Assembly: GCA_034669965.1 (NCBI GenBank)
Contig: JAXMOK010000001.1
Span: 372,001 to 436,000, forward strand
Source: HXMU1420-13 sp034669965
Lineage (GTDB): Bacteria; Bacteroidota; Rhodothermia; Balneolales; Balneolaceae
Direction of reading: 5' to 3'
Length of the DNA stretch: 64,000 nucleotides
Under the pieces are notes generated by a model. That model worked only from the letters and a program-made list of their open reading frames with translations, did not search any database and had not been told where the DNA came from. Positions within the stretch are counted from its first letter, which is position 1, and every line of letters starts with the position of its first letter. This document shows, one piece after another, positions 1-9,020 of the stretch. Both the position numbers and the translations under genes were made by a program.

Positions 1-1
1 A

Positions 2-397
2 CTCGCCTTTAACATTGCTCGAATTTCTCCGGTGGCGTCTTATCAACTGGCTGCCATGAAAATTGCAGGTACCGATGTAGAAATGAAATCTCGGTATGAA
101 GAATCGATGCGGGCATACAAAGACGATTTCTCGGAATTCATTCAGCGTAAAGAAGCCGAGGGTGGTGGCCATGGTGGATTTAACATCACGTTTGACAGCG
201 AACAAGGTATGAATATCGATTTCGGGCGAAACGATCAAACCTTAGATACAAGCGATATGCCTCAATATCAGAGACCGGAACTTAGTTTAAATGCGACACT
301 TGGGGCATCATTGTTCGATTTTGGGATTATAGGCTTTGTTACCGCGTTGGCGTTTGGCGGCAGCGTGTTTGCATTTCTACGCTACGATTTACGCTAA
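2..397 (+). CDS. ABC-2 type permease, C-terminal part (DUF3526-like), truncated by window edge
   Basis: The open frame runs in from the left edge without a stop, so this is the last ~131 residues of a longer protein; the internal GTG at 32 is not a real start. The stretch begins with a hydrophobic NIARISPVASYQLAA segment, continues through a charged loop (RYEESMRAYKDDFSEFIQ) and an acidic/Gly-rich stretch, and ends in one membrane helix (about 20 residues) and FLRYDLR. This pattern is typical of the large-loop ABC-2 permeases with DUF3526 in Bacteroidota-like genomes, which work with an ABC ATPase in export. The ATPase would lie left of the window. A perfect inverted repeat follows the stop. 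The substrate cannot be told. Confidence 0.7.
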   Translation, partial: LAFNIARISPVASYQLAAMKIAGTDVEMKSRYEESMRAYKDDFSEFIQRKEAEGGGHGGFNITFDSEQGMNIDFGRNDQTLDTSDMPQYQRPELSLNATLGASLFDFGIIGFVTALAFGGSVFAFLRYDLR

Positions 398-410
398 ACA
401 CCCGAAATTA

Positions 411-441
411 AATCGGAGAGTGCTTTGTGTTCTCTCCGATT
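411..441. terminator. Bidirectional intrinsic terminator between convergent genes
   Basis: A perfect 10-bp inverted repeat (AATCGGAGAG at 411-420, CTCTCCGATT at 432-441) with an 11-nt loop sits between two converging genes. The minus-strand reading continues into TTTAATTT, so it suits the CoA-transferase gene best. Confidence 0.7.
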
Positions 442-461
442 CTTCATGATACCATTCTAAA

Positions 462-1733
462 CTAAACTCTAAAACGTTCGAACACCGCTCGATCAAGTTC
501 TTCTCTGTGATTAGGGTGCGCAATTTCGACCATTGCTTTGGCACGTTGAGTCAAATTTTTTCCGTATAAACTGGCAATTCCATACTCGGTAACAATGTAG
601 TTTACATGAGCCCGAGTGGTAACCACGCCAGCACCTTGTTTTAAAAACGGAACAATCCGGCTGATGCCTTTATTAGTTTGCGACGGCAGTGCAATAATGG
701 GTTTACCTCCTTCCGATTTTGCTGCTCCACGGATAAAATCCATTTGTCCGCCAACACCGCTGTAATGGTAAGTTCCGATCGAATCTGCACAAACTTGTCC
801 TGTAATATCAATCTCAAGAGCACTGTTAATGGCTGTTACTTTTGGATTTTGTTTAATCACTTTGGTGCTGTTCACATACTCGATGTCGAGCATGGCAATG
901 GATGGGTTATCGTCGATGAAATCGTAAACGCGCTTCGATCCCATCACAAATCCAGAAACAACCTTACCCGGGAACTTCACCTTTTTCTTACCGTTGATCA
1001 CCCCACTTTCAACCAAATCTATCACACCATCTGCAAACATTTCGGTGTGGATGCCCAGATCTTTATGATTCACCAAACTTTTTAGCACCGCGTTAGGGAT
1101 TGCACCAATGCCCATTTGTAGGGTGGCGCCATCTTCTACCAACTCTTTGCAAAAACGCCCAATTCTCATTTCAGTTTCATTTGGTTCGGGGATGATTTGC
1201 TCCGGCAGTGGATCATTATTCTCCACCATTACATCAATATCATTTATGTGGATGAAGCCTGCACCGTGCGTGCGAGGCATATTTGGGTTGATCTGGGCAA
1301 TCACGAACTTAGCCGTTTCAGCAGCAGGCAACGCTCCCACAACCGAAACGCCCATCGAGCAATAGCCATGTTTATCGGGTGGCGAAACGTTTAACAAAGC
1401 CACATCGATAGGCAGAATCCCCTTTTTCATAAGTCCGGGCACATCGCTTAGAAAAACCGGAATGTAATTACCTCTACCTTCATTTACTGCTTTTCGAACA
1501 TTCGAGCCTACAAAAAATACATTCACATGAAAGTTCTCGGCATACTCCGGTTTCGTGTATTTTGCTTCGCCTTCGGTGTGAATGTGTACAATTTCCACAT
1601 TTCGCAATTCTGATGCGCGGCCTACCATGGCATCAATCAATTTAAAAGGAACCGCATTTACACCGTGTATAAATACACGATCGTTCGACTTGATGAATTC
1701 TACAGCTTCTTCTGCTGATTTATAAACGCCCAT
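462..1733 (-). CDS. Acetyl-CoA hydrolase / CoA-transferase family protein (Cat1/4-hydroxybutyrate type)
   Basis: The 423-residue protein matches the two-domain acetyl-CoA hydrolase/CoA-transferase family, usually 420-440 residues, so it is full length. It carries the glycine loop QMGIGAIPNAV (about 206-216) and the GIHTEMFADG motif, where Glu231 is expected to form the glutamyl-CoA thioester. Near the C-terminus, VVTTRAHVNYIVTEYGIASL is the usual substrate-pocket segment. Members move CoA between acetate or other short acyl groups (acetate, succinate, butyrate, 4-hydroxybutyrate); the exact acyl donor cannot be read here. The start is supported by TGGAG about 10 nt upstream of ATG. It is probably monocistronic, with a terminator on each side. 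A cytosolic enzyme. Confidence 0.85.
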   Translation of the reverse strand: MGVYKSAEEAVEFIKSNDRVFIHGVNAVPFKLIDAMVGRASELRNVEIVHIHTEGEAKYTKPEYAENFHVNVFFVGSNVRKAVNEGRGNYIPVFLSDVPGLMKKGILPIDVALLNVSPPDKHGYCSMGVSVVGALPAAETAKFVIAQINPNMPRTHGAGFIHINDIDVMVENNDPLPEQIIPEPNETEMRIGRFCKELVEDGATLQMGIGAIPNAVLKSLVNHKDLGIHTEMFADGVIDLVESGVINGKKKVKFPGKVVSGFVMGSKRVYDFIDDNPSIAMLDIEYVNSTKVIKQNPKVTAINSALEIDITGQVCADSIGTYHYSGVGGQMDFIRGAAKSEGGKPIIALPSQTNKGISRIVPFLKQGAGVVTTRAHVNYIVTEYGIASLYGKNLTQRAKAMVEIAHPNHREELDRAVFERFRV

Positions 1734-1806
1734 TCTTACACTCCATTAATTACTTTTCTTTAGTTAATAGTAGAATACTGACTGAATGTGAACTTCTTAT
1801 AAATAA

Positions 1807-1836
1807 AAAAGACGACACTTTCGTGAGTCGTCTTTT
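1807..1836 (-). terminator. Intrinsic terminator of the lipoprotein gene
   Basis: A 10-bp perfect stem (AAAAGACGAC / GTCGTCTTTT) lies just past the stop of the minus-strand gene ending at 1869. The minus-strand read ends in a run of T. The arms are at 1807-1816 and 1827-1836. Confidence 0.8.
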
Positions 1837-1868
1837 AATTAACCTACTTGTTAATGGTCGATGTTAGG

Positions 1869-3560
1869 CTAATTTGCTAAGGCTACATTCCAAATCTGAT
1901 CGTAACCATAAGTTGATTGTTCAGCTGTAAGCTCAGTGATGATTTTTTTGATCAGATTGATGATCACATCCTTTTGTCCTATTCGATTTAGGGCATTCAA
2001 ATCTTTGAACTCTTCTCTGGAAAATGGCACACCCGGCCCTTCGAAGCTTCCTTGCATCCATGTATTGGCCATGCCATCGAACGCCTGGGTTTGCCCAGTT
2101 ATTTGAAAACTAACCAGTGGTAATAACACAATCTTATCATTTTCGTCAGCGGCCACTCTGTAATCGATCGAGATACTCATTAAAGCATCAAGATTCATAT
2201 CCCGTAGTAACGAAGGCATCGGGGCAGCGTCAGCAATCAATGCTGTTGATCGTTCGGCAAGCATTTCACCAAAAGAGGCAGCTACTAAGCGCTTGGTGTC
2301 TCTGAAATTTTTCTTGATGTACACTTTTGTGTTTTGATCTTCAGGCTCATAAAATTCATCGTAAAATGGATTGGAAGTAATAGCGTCTACATCAACTACA
2401 TTCGCCCCAAAATCTTGCTCAAAAGTTTGTGTCAGATCGTTATACATATTCTCCATAAACTGATTCCAGTACCGATCTTCTAGTTGAGGGAATTCGAAAG
2501 TGGTGGTGGTAATAGTTGTCGTAATTATTCTATAGGAACCATAATCGGTTTCAGATTGGCTTTTTACAGTTTCCTGCTCGAAAAGTGTGCCATTAATTGA
2601 TAATGATCCCAATCCAATTCTACCAATTTTGGCATTTAAAGGACGGACAAACCACGCATTTGAACTAAAACCGTTGTACGAAAACTTTCCATTGCTCTCT
2701 TCGTGGTTGCCTTTTATTCGGATGTATGCCCTTCCCTCAACTTCGCCTTCTAAGGTTACCGGCTGTGTATCAAAAGCGGTGGAGGTACGCTTGAAATAGG
2801 TAAACGGTTGATTGGCATCCTCTCGATTATCTTCAACTATGGAAACTTGTAGATGATTTTCGCCGGTTGCCCAATTGGTTACATCTTTTCCGGTTGGCCC
2901 GCCTCCTGCAATATGCTTATGGCGAAATGCATATGCCGGTATAGTGATTTTGTTATCAACTATACTTGACTGAAAATAGGCAAATCCTTTTACGCCAACT
3001 GCTTTGGTGATTAATGCAATTCGTACCCGTTTGCCGCGGGCTGCTTCGTTGAAATCAAGCTCCAATTCCAGGTCTTCATTCATATTAATAGTAGCATTTT
3101 CAGCCTGCCCATTAATGCTGCGAATAGAAATCGAAGGCGCAGCTGAAATTGTAAACTCAGTTGCTTCGCCATCCACATTTTGCAGCCGAACCGTTTTAGG
3201 TGAAGTATCGCCTTCATCGAATAAAGCCATATATATCCCGCCGCCATAGGTTGGAGCTTCTTTTCCATCTACAGATACCGTTCCATCCAGATTAATAAAC
3301 CCAATGCTTCCGTCCGGTTTCAAAAGCTGAACGCCAACTGCTGTTTGTCCCTCTTGCCAGTCCGCTCCAGCTCCGAGTGTTATCCCCGTTTCCGGTGAAT
3401 ACATATTTGATTGATACATTCCAATGGCAGCAATTTGACCAAAATCCTTCTCTTTTTTAGTCATTAGTTTCATAGCAACTTCCCCCATTTTGGTTTGAAT
3501 TGTTGCGCACGAACTCAGAATAATTATTAGGCTAAACAAGCCGACATATATTTTTTTCAT
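1869..3560 (-). CDS. Predicted outer-surface or periplasmic lipoprotein of unknown function
   Basis: The 563-residue protein starts with a short basic signal peptide and a lipobox (IILSSC, Cys18), so it should be lipid-anchored. After the signal, beta-rich segments follow, including repeated GIGLGSLSINGT-like strands, and a C-terminal region ending in YGYDQIWNVALAN. I recognise no catalytic motif. A Thr-rich run (ITTTITTTTFEF) lies mid-protein. GGAG precedes ATG by about 9 nt, supporting the start. It is flanked by its own terminator and by that of the upstream amidohydrolase gene, so it is probably transcribed alone. Function unknown. Confidence 0.7.
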   Translation of the reverse strand: MKKIYVGLFSLIIILSSCATIQTKMGEVAMKLMTKKEKDFGQIAAIGMYQSNMYSPETGITLGAGADWQEGQTAVGVQLLKPDGSIGFINLDGTVSVDGKEAPTYGGGIYMALFDEGDTSPKTVRLQNVDGEATEFTISAAPSISIRSINGQAENATINMNEDLELELDFNEAARGKRVRIALITKAVGVKGFAYFQSSIVDNKITIPAYAFRHKHIAGGGPTGKDVTNWATGENHLQVSIVEDNREDANQPFTYFKRTSTAFDTQPVTLEGEVEGRAYIRIKGNHEESNGKFSYNGFSSNAWFVRPLNAKIGRIGLGSLSINGTLFEQETVKSQSETDYGSYRIITTTITTTTFEFPQLEDRYWNQFMENMYNDLTQTFEQDFGANVVDVDAITSNPFYDEFYEPEDQNTKVYIKKNFRDTKRLVAASFGEMLAERSTALIADAAPMPSLLRDMNLDALMSISIDYRVAADENDKIVLLPLVSFQITGQTQAFDGMANTWMQGSFEGPGVPFSREEFKDLNALNRIGQKDVIINLIKKIITELTAEQSTYGYDQIWNVALAN

Positions 3561-3640
3561 GATACCACTCCGTTAGTTGAAACTCATGGTACCTCCCCCA
3601 AAGATTTTTCTCTATCGCCCAAACGGAGTATTCTGCATAT

Positions 3641-3671
3641 AAAAAAAGCGTGTCTCTTAACAGAAACACGC
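3641..3671 (-). terminator. Intrinsic terminator of the PD40-amidohydrolase gene
   Basis: The stem GCGTGT (3648-3653) / ACACGC (3666-3671), read on the minus strand, is followed directly by seven T (A-run at 3641-3647). It lies 21 bp past the stop at 3692. Confidence 0.8.
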
Positions 3672-3691
3672 CTTTCGAAATCTTGGATTTT

Positions 3692-6600
3692 TTACTTATC
3701 CGATCCCGGCATACCCAATGGTTGTGGAGCACTTTGAACCCAAATTCGTTGATCAAAAGTGCGTTGCCGCGGATAAATCTCATTCAAAGTATCTGTTTCG
3801 TACAGTCGACCATTCATCATAACATGAGAAACCGTATTGGTATTTCTTAGATCTTCTAACGGATTCGCATCCAGAATCACCAAATCAGCCAACTTTCCTT
3901 CTTCGATGCTTCCAAGATCTCCATCAAGTCCGATAGCTTCTGCACCAATTAAGGTTGCAATTTTTAATGCTTCGTGATTTGTTAATCCACCCGCTGCAAC
4001 CGACCATAACTCCCAATGGTACCCAAGCCCTTGCAGCTGTCCATGGCTACCAATTCCGAGTAAGCCACCGGCATCGTAAATCTGTTTTGCTTTTTCAGCA
4101 TGTTTTGGAAATACCATTTCTTCATCGATGGCCCAGAATCCTCGTCGTCGCGTTTTATTTGCTAATTCCTCATAAGGTGTGTAGTAAGCAAGTTTTTCAT
4201 CCCCGTATGGATTTTCACGCGAATAATAATACTCCTCGCCCCAAGGCCCACCGTAGGCCACCAACATAGTTTGAGTAACCGCCATTTTCGAGAAAGCTAC
4301 CGCATCAACCAAATCACTATAAATTGGATAGATTGGCAAGTTATGCTCGTGTCCGGGGTAGCCATCCAACATTTGCGTCATATTCAAACGCATGTGCAAA
4401 CTACCTTCGGTGGTAGGCATCAATTTGAGTTCTTTAGATGCCATGATAATCCACTGGCGGTGTTTACGATTTCCAACTCGATACATTTTGATAGTTTTTG
4501 TATCGAAATATTCGCTGTATTGGCGAAGCACTTCTTTGGTATGATCAAGGCTTTTGAGTTTGTACCCCCAGAATCCTACACCGGGTCCGGTTGAATAAAT
4601 TCGAGGACCTAGCATTTTTCCGGCGGTCACCATGTCTCCATAGCTCAGTACATCGGTGGTTCCGGTTTGTGGGTCACGAGTGGTGGTAACACCATACGCA
4701 AGATTAGCCGCATAGCTCCATTCCTGATCTTTATGAATGCTGCGTGTAGAGCGCAAATGCGCGTGAGTATCAACAAAGCCGGGTACTACTGTTTTCCCTG
4801 TCAAATCAATTACTTCGGTGCCGGAGGGCACTTCAATGGTTCCTGATCTACCAACACCCGTAATTCGGTTATTCTCTACTAGAATATCGCCGCGTTCAAA
4901 CACATCATCTCCATTCATGGTAATTACCCGAGCATTTTGAAGTAAAACTGATCCTTCAGGAATATCGCGCTCGTAGGTAACTTCAATCCTCAGTTCTTCT
5001 GCTTGATATTTGTTGGGCTCTTCGTCTTTGTCATCTTTTTCGTCTGAATCGGTGTCTTCATCTGCATCAGATTCTTCTGAATCAGTTTCTTCATCTTCTT
5101 CTTCTGCCTCTTCAGCAGCTTTCTTAGCCGCTTTTACACTATCAGCAAATACTTTCGAAGCGTCTAAATCGTAAATAAAATGACCTTTACCTAACGACCA
5201 ATGTACTTTACGCCCATCCGATGCCCACGCTGGAAATTCGCCACCAATGATGGTTAATTTTTTAGCCGGAAATACTGCATTATTTGGTGAAGCAACGCCT
5301 ATTTTAACTACAGATCCGGTTTGAGGCACAGTAGCAGTATAAATTTCGTTATTCACTTGAGCCAACACCTGATCGCCAACCGGGGCTTTATAAATAACGG
5401 CGGCCTCGCTTGGGGGCACCGGATCTCGCGTTCCGTAAACCGATATTCCTGTTATGGTTACATGTTCTTTTTCGTCCGAGCCATCCCAACGGATCGACAC
5501 CAAAGTCCCATCGTTGTTGGTTAAATAAATACGATCATCAGCTTTAACAAAGTGAGGATTTGATCGACCACTGGTTTTGGCAATAAAATTGATATCTCCG
5601 CCATCCGAAGAAATCCAAGCTAAATCATCTGATGCGATAGCTGCAGCCCATGCTACGCTTCGATTCATAAATTCGTACTTATTTCCCATAATGAAGGCAA
5701 TTCGATCGCTATTGAACGACCATACCGGGGTGCTATAAAAAGCAGCTTCTTCGGTGAGTTTTTGTGGGCGAATACGTCGGGCATTTGGATCTACTTTATA
5801 AATGTGTCCACCTTCATCCTGATTCCACGTTACATATGCGATAAATTTACCATCCGGCGACCAAGTTGGATGCGCTTCGGTATGTTCATAATTGGTAACA
5901 CGGCGTGGGGTACCATTCGGCAAGTCTTGTACATATAATTTATTTAAGGCAGTAAAAGCTAACTGACTTCCATCCGGAGATGGCACAGCATCGCGAATTT
6001 GAGTAGCAAGAACCTCTTTATCGTCGTTGATTGGATATTTAAAGGTCATATCCGGTCCCATTTCGAGTGCAACATCAACTTCGAATGGAACTTCCATCAT
6101 ATTTCCATTTTCGATATTCAGCCGAACAATTTTCCCTTCGTGAAACATCACTAATTCCTGGCTGTTTGGTGTAAAATCCATCGATGGTAATACACCTAAA
6201 GTTGCCTGCGATTCCTGATCATCACGCTGAATAGGATAAATCAACCATCGCTCGCTACCTTCTTCAAGATTTCGAAGTACTAAACCTGTTTCGGCCTCAT
6301 ATCTGCTGCCGTACACCAACCATTTTCCATTTGGTGAAACAGTGGGCGTAAATGCCGAACCATATCTTGAAATGAGTGTACTGTTTTCGCCGGTTTCGCG
6401 ATCATATAATCCAATTGAATATTGAGGGAATTGTGCATTATAATTCCATGCTCCATTTCGCTGGCTGTAGTAAATGAAGCGCCCATTTGGGCCAAAGGTT
6501 GGATCTATTGCTTTAAATGAACTAGAAGGATCTATAAGCTTTATTCCTCTTCCTCCATCTTTATGATACAGCCATAGCTTAAAATTTCTACGCCCTCGCG

Positions 6601-7069
6601 AAACTAATGCGTAATCGCCATCAGGCGACCAAGCTGCATTTACCATTTCATCATTTTCATCGCCAGCAAATTTATGTTCTTCTTTGGTGTCTATGTTGAT
6701 ATAGTAGGCATCGTCAGAACCGTCTTTATCCGATATATATAGAATGTGTTTGCCATCGGGGCTCCATTTAGGATGAGAATCGTAGGCCATTCCATCGGTA
6801 AGAGATGTTGCGTTGCCTCCATCAAATGGAATGATGTAAATATCACCAAGTAAGTCGAACGCAATCATGGAGCCATCGGGGCTAACATCCACCGACATCC
6901 AAGTGCCTTCTGAAGTTGTAAATTCTAGTAACCGCTCCGGATCCATAGGTAAATCCGGATTTTTCTTTTCAATTTTTGCCGTATCTGCTTCATCTTGGTA
7001 AGCAGTTAGCTGGGGAGAAATCAGCCCGGTAATCAAGAAAACACAACATGTTAAAATTCGTAATTGCAT
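3692..7069 (-). CDS. Exported amidohydrolase with N-terminal PD40/TolB-like propeller
   Basis: A protein of about 1125 residues. ATG at 7069 is preferred because it opens a clear signal peptide (MQLRILTCCVFLITGLIS...); the longer frame to 7096 would need TTG and adds nine residues before it. Residues ~50-650 hold many PD40 blades (SPDGSMIAF, WSPDGKHILY, WSPDGDYALV, SPNGKWLVY, WSPDGKFIAY), forming a beta-propeller. A very acidic linker (EEDEETDSEESDADEDTDSDEK) separates it from the amidohydrolase/imidazolonepropionase-like barrel, which starts at LLQNARVITMNGDD and shows the metal motif VDTHAHLR and the C-terminal LADLVILDANPLED signature. Such proteins are common in marine Bacteroidota-like genomes and may act on peptides in the periplasm, but the substrate is unknown. 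It has its own terminator. Confidence 0.8.
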   Translation of the reverse strand: MQLRILTCCVFLITGLISPQLTAYQDEADTAKIEKKNPDLPMDPERLLEFTTSEGTWMSVDVSPDGSMIAFDLLGDIYIIPFDGGNATSLTDGMAYDSHPKWSPDGKHILYISDKDGSDDAYYINIDTKEEHKFAGDENDEMVNAAWSPDGDYALVSRGRRNFKLWLYHKDGGRGIKLIDPSSSFKAIDPTFGPNGRFIYYSQRNGAWNYNAQFPQYSIGLYDRETGENSTLISRYGSAFTPTVSPNGKWLVYGSRYEAETGLVLRNLEEGSERWLIYPIQRDDQESQATLGVLPSMDFTPNSQELVMFHEGKIVRLNIENGNMMEVPFEVDVALEMGPDMTFKYPINDDKEVLATQIRDAVPSPDGSQLAFTALNKLYVQDLPNGTPRRVTNYEHTEAHPTWSPDGKFIAYVTWNQDEGGHIYKVDPNARRIRPQKLTEEAAFYSTPVWSFNSDRIAFIMGNKYEFMNRSVAWAAAIASDDLAWISSDGGDINFIAKTSGRSNPHFVKADDRIYLTNNDGTLVSIRWDGSDEKEHVTITGISVYGTRDPVPPSEAAVIYKAPVGDQVLAQVNNEIYTATVPQTGSVVKIGVASPNNAVFPAKKLTIIGGEFPAWASDGRKVHWSLGKGHFIYDLDASKVFADSVKAAKKAAEEAEEEDEETDSEESDADEDTDSDEKDDKDEEPNKYQAEELRIEVTYERDIPEGSVLLQNARVITMNGDDVFERGDILVENNRITGVGRSGTIEVPSGTEVIDLTGKTVVPGFVDTHAHLRSTRSIHKDQEWSYAANLAYGVTTTRDPQTGTTDVLSYGDMVTAGKMLGPRIYSTGPGVGFWGYKLKSLDHTKEVLRQYSEYFDTKTIKMYRVGNRKHRQWIIMASKELKLMPTTEGSLHMRLNMTQMLDGYPGHEHNLPIYPIYSDLVDAVAFSKMAVTQTMLVAYGGPWGEEYYYSRENPYGDEKLAYYTPYEELANKTRRRGFWAIDEEMVFPKHAEKAKQIYDAGGLLGIGSHGQLQGLGYHWELWSVAAGGLTNHEALKIATLIGAEAIGLDGDLGSIEEGKLADLVILDANPLEDLRNTNTVSHVMMNGRLYETDTLNEIYPRQRTFDQRIWVQSAPQPLGMPGSDK

Positions 7070-7204
7070 AACTATAAATAGGTTAATTAGTGTCAATGAA
7101 TCAATGTGGAAATTATTTTTGTCGCAATCATGTAAAATTTTGAGAAGAATTATTCTATATTAAATAATTAAGGGATGATCGAATTATTAGGTTTTAGATC
7201 GGCA

Positions 7205-7218
7205 TAAGGAGTGACATG
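7205..7218 (+). promoter_or_regulatory. Strong ribosome binding site fixing the kinase start
   Basis: AAGGAG at 7206-7211 sits 4 nt before ATG at 7216. This is one of the clearest Shine-Dalgarno sites in the window and settles the start of the PAS kinase. Confidence 0.7.
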
Positions 7219-9006
7219 ATTGATGAACAACTTGTAAAGCAGGCAGTAGGGAGTCCGCTTTACAATAGTAAGAAAATACCATTTTGCATAACTACCTATA
7301 CTCTTAGGTTTGCTTATGTAAACGAAGCATTTTGTAAGCTAACAGGATACTCAAGTAATGAATTAGTTGGGCGTAGTGTTGGTATTTTGCTCGAAAAAAA
7401 TAAGCTCATCACCGCTTACACCGAATTTCTTTATTACTTACAACACCACGAAAATAAACGTGAAACCTGGCAGGTTAAGGTTAAAAGTGGGAAACTAATT
7501 ATTTGTAAAATTGAAAATTCAACGGTCAAAATTGGTAATAAAAAATATAGCCTCACATTAACCTTAGATCATACTGCCGAACAAGAAAATTTAGGTTTAG
7601 CACAGGCAAATGAGGAAAAGTATCGACATCTCACCGAGAACCTTCCACATATAATTTGGACAAATGATAAAACCGGTAAGCCGGTTTACATGAATAAGGT
7701 AGCTCTTAAATATTTTGGCAAATCTGAATCTGATTTTGAGTTGTGGAATTGGATGCATCATATAAATGCAGATGATGCCATTGAACTCGAAAAAGAATGG
7801 AAATTAGCATCTGATCTTAACAATCCCGTTCAAAAAGAATTACGTTTAAAAACTGCTTCAGGTAATTATAAATGGTTCCAAATCATATTATTTCCACAAA
7901 TCGATGAGCAAAATGACACTCGCACCTGGACTGCTATTGCTACTGATATCGACGATCGGGTAAAAGCTGAACAGAAGCTTGAAAAAGCAAATACACGATT
8001 GCGTTCATTAATCAATGCTTCACCCGTGCCAATTTATTCGATTAATAAAAATGGAATTGTAAAAGAGTTCTGGAATCCATCAGCAGAAAGAATATTCGGT
8101 TGGCAAAAAGAGGAGGTAATTGGAAATTTTCTACCCTTAGTTACTGACGAATACATTCAGGAATTTCAATCATTTTTAAAACAAATTCGCACAGATGGGC
8201 AAATAAGTATTGTAGCTAAACGTAAGAATAAATCCGGAGATGAATTAATTCTTGACGTTCATGGTGGATGCATATATGATGAAAATGGTGATATTGATGA
8301 ATTAATGGTGACTTTGCTTGATATCACAGAAATTGAGCAGCAGAAAAATCACTTACAAGAATCACTTGCTGAAAAACGCACTTTGCTACAAGAAATTCAT
8401 CACCGTGTAAAAAACAACCTGGCAATTGTCGTCAGTTTACTTCAATTGCAGGTGTATCAGTCTTCAAATCAAGCAGAAAAAAATAAATTACTGGACGCCC
8501 AAAATCGGGTCATGTCTATTGCAATGGTGCATGAACTGTTGTATTCGTCCGATGAATTCAATAAAGTAGATTTAAAGGTTTACTACGATCAGTTGATTAA
8601 AAGCATTAAAGCGAATATGCCGGTGCAAACAAGAGGGGTTCAACACGAGCTGGACATCTCCCTAGAAAACCTTAACATAAACCAAGCTATCCCGTTGGGA
8701 TTATTGATTAATGAGTTGCTAACCAACTCTTTAAAATATGCTTTTCCTGCAGATTCGAACGACAATTGTATTAAGCTATCTATTCACCCCCAGGGTAAAA
8801 CCATTTATGTTAATTACGCTGATAATGGCGTTGGATTTGATTTGGCGGAAGGGAAATTTACAAGTGGGTTAGGATTTAAAATAATAGAATCTTTACTAAC
8901 ACAATTAGACGCTAAATCGGAAATGGACGCAAAAAATGGATTTAGTTTACAATTTGAGTTTACAAATCAACTCTTAGATCAGGAACATTCTATGTTTGTA
9001 AATTAA
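7216..9006 (+). CDS. Soluble multi-PAS sensor histidine kinase (HisKA_2 type)
   Basis: The 596-residue protein has no membrane segment. It has three PAS-like modules (about 10-120, 130-250 with the PAS_3 flavour, and 255-375), then the HisKA_2 dimerisation segment LLQEIHHRVKNNL (about 391-402). By comparison with HWE kinases the His before Arg (396) is the likely phospho-acceptor. An HATPase_c domain follows, with N-box NELLTNS (499-505) and G1 box DNGVGF (536-541), all intact. It should sense a cytosolic signal and pass phosphate to a receiver encoded elsewhere, since no response regulator adjoins it. It ends 14 bp from the stop of an oppositely oriented HisKA_2 kinase. Confidence 0.85.
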   Translation: MIDEQLVKQAVGSPLYNSKKIPFCITTYTLRFAYVNEAFCKLTGYSSNELVGRSVGILLEKNKLITAYTEFLYYLQHHENKRETWQVKVKSGKLIICKIENSTVKIGNKKYSLTLTLDHTAEQENLGLAQANEEKYRHLTENLPHIIWTNDKTGKPVYMNKVALKYFGKSESDFELWNWMHHINADDAIELEKEWKLASDLNNPVQKELRLKTASGNYKWFQIILFPQIDEQNDTRTWTAIATDIDDRVKAEQKLEKANTRLRSLINASPVPIYSINKNGIVKEFWNPSAERIFGWQKEEVIGNFLPLVTDEYIQEFQSFLKQIRTDGQISIVAKRKNKSGDELILDVHGGCIYDENGDIDELMVTLLDITEIEQQKNHLQESLAEKRTLLQEIHHRVKNNLAIVVSLLQLQVYQSSNQAEKNKLLDAQNRVMSIAMVHELLYSSDEFNKVDLKVYYDQLIKSIKANMPVQTRGVQHELDISLENLNINQAIPLGLLINELLTNSLKYAFPADSNDNCIKLSIHPQGKTIYVNYADNGVGFDLAEGKFTSGLGFKIIESLLTQLDAKSEMDAKNGFSLQFEFTNQLLDQEHSMFVN

Positions 9007-9020
9007 TAGGCGGGCTAACT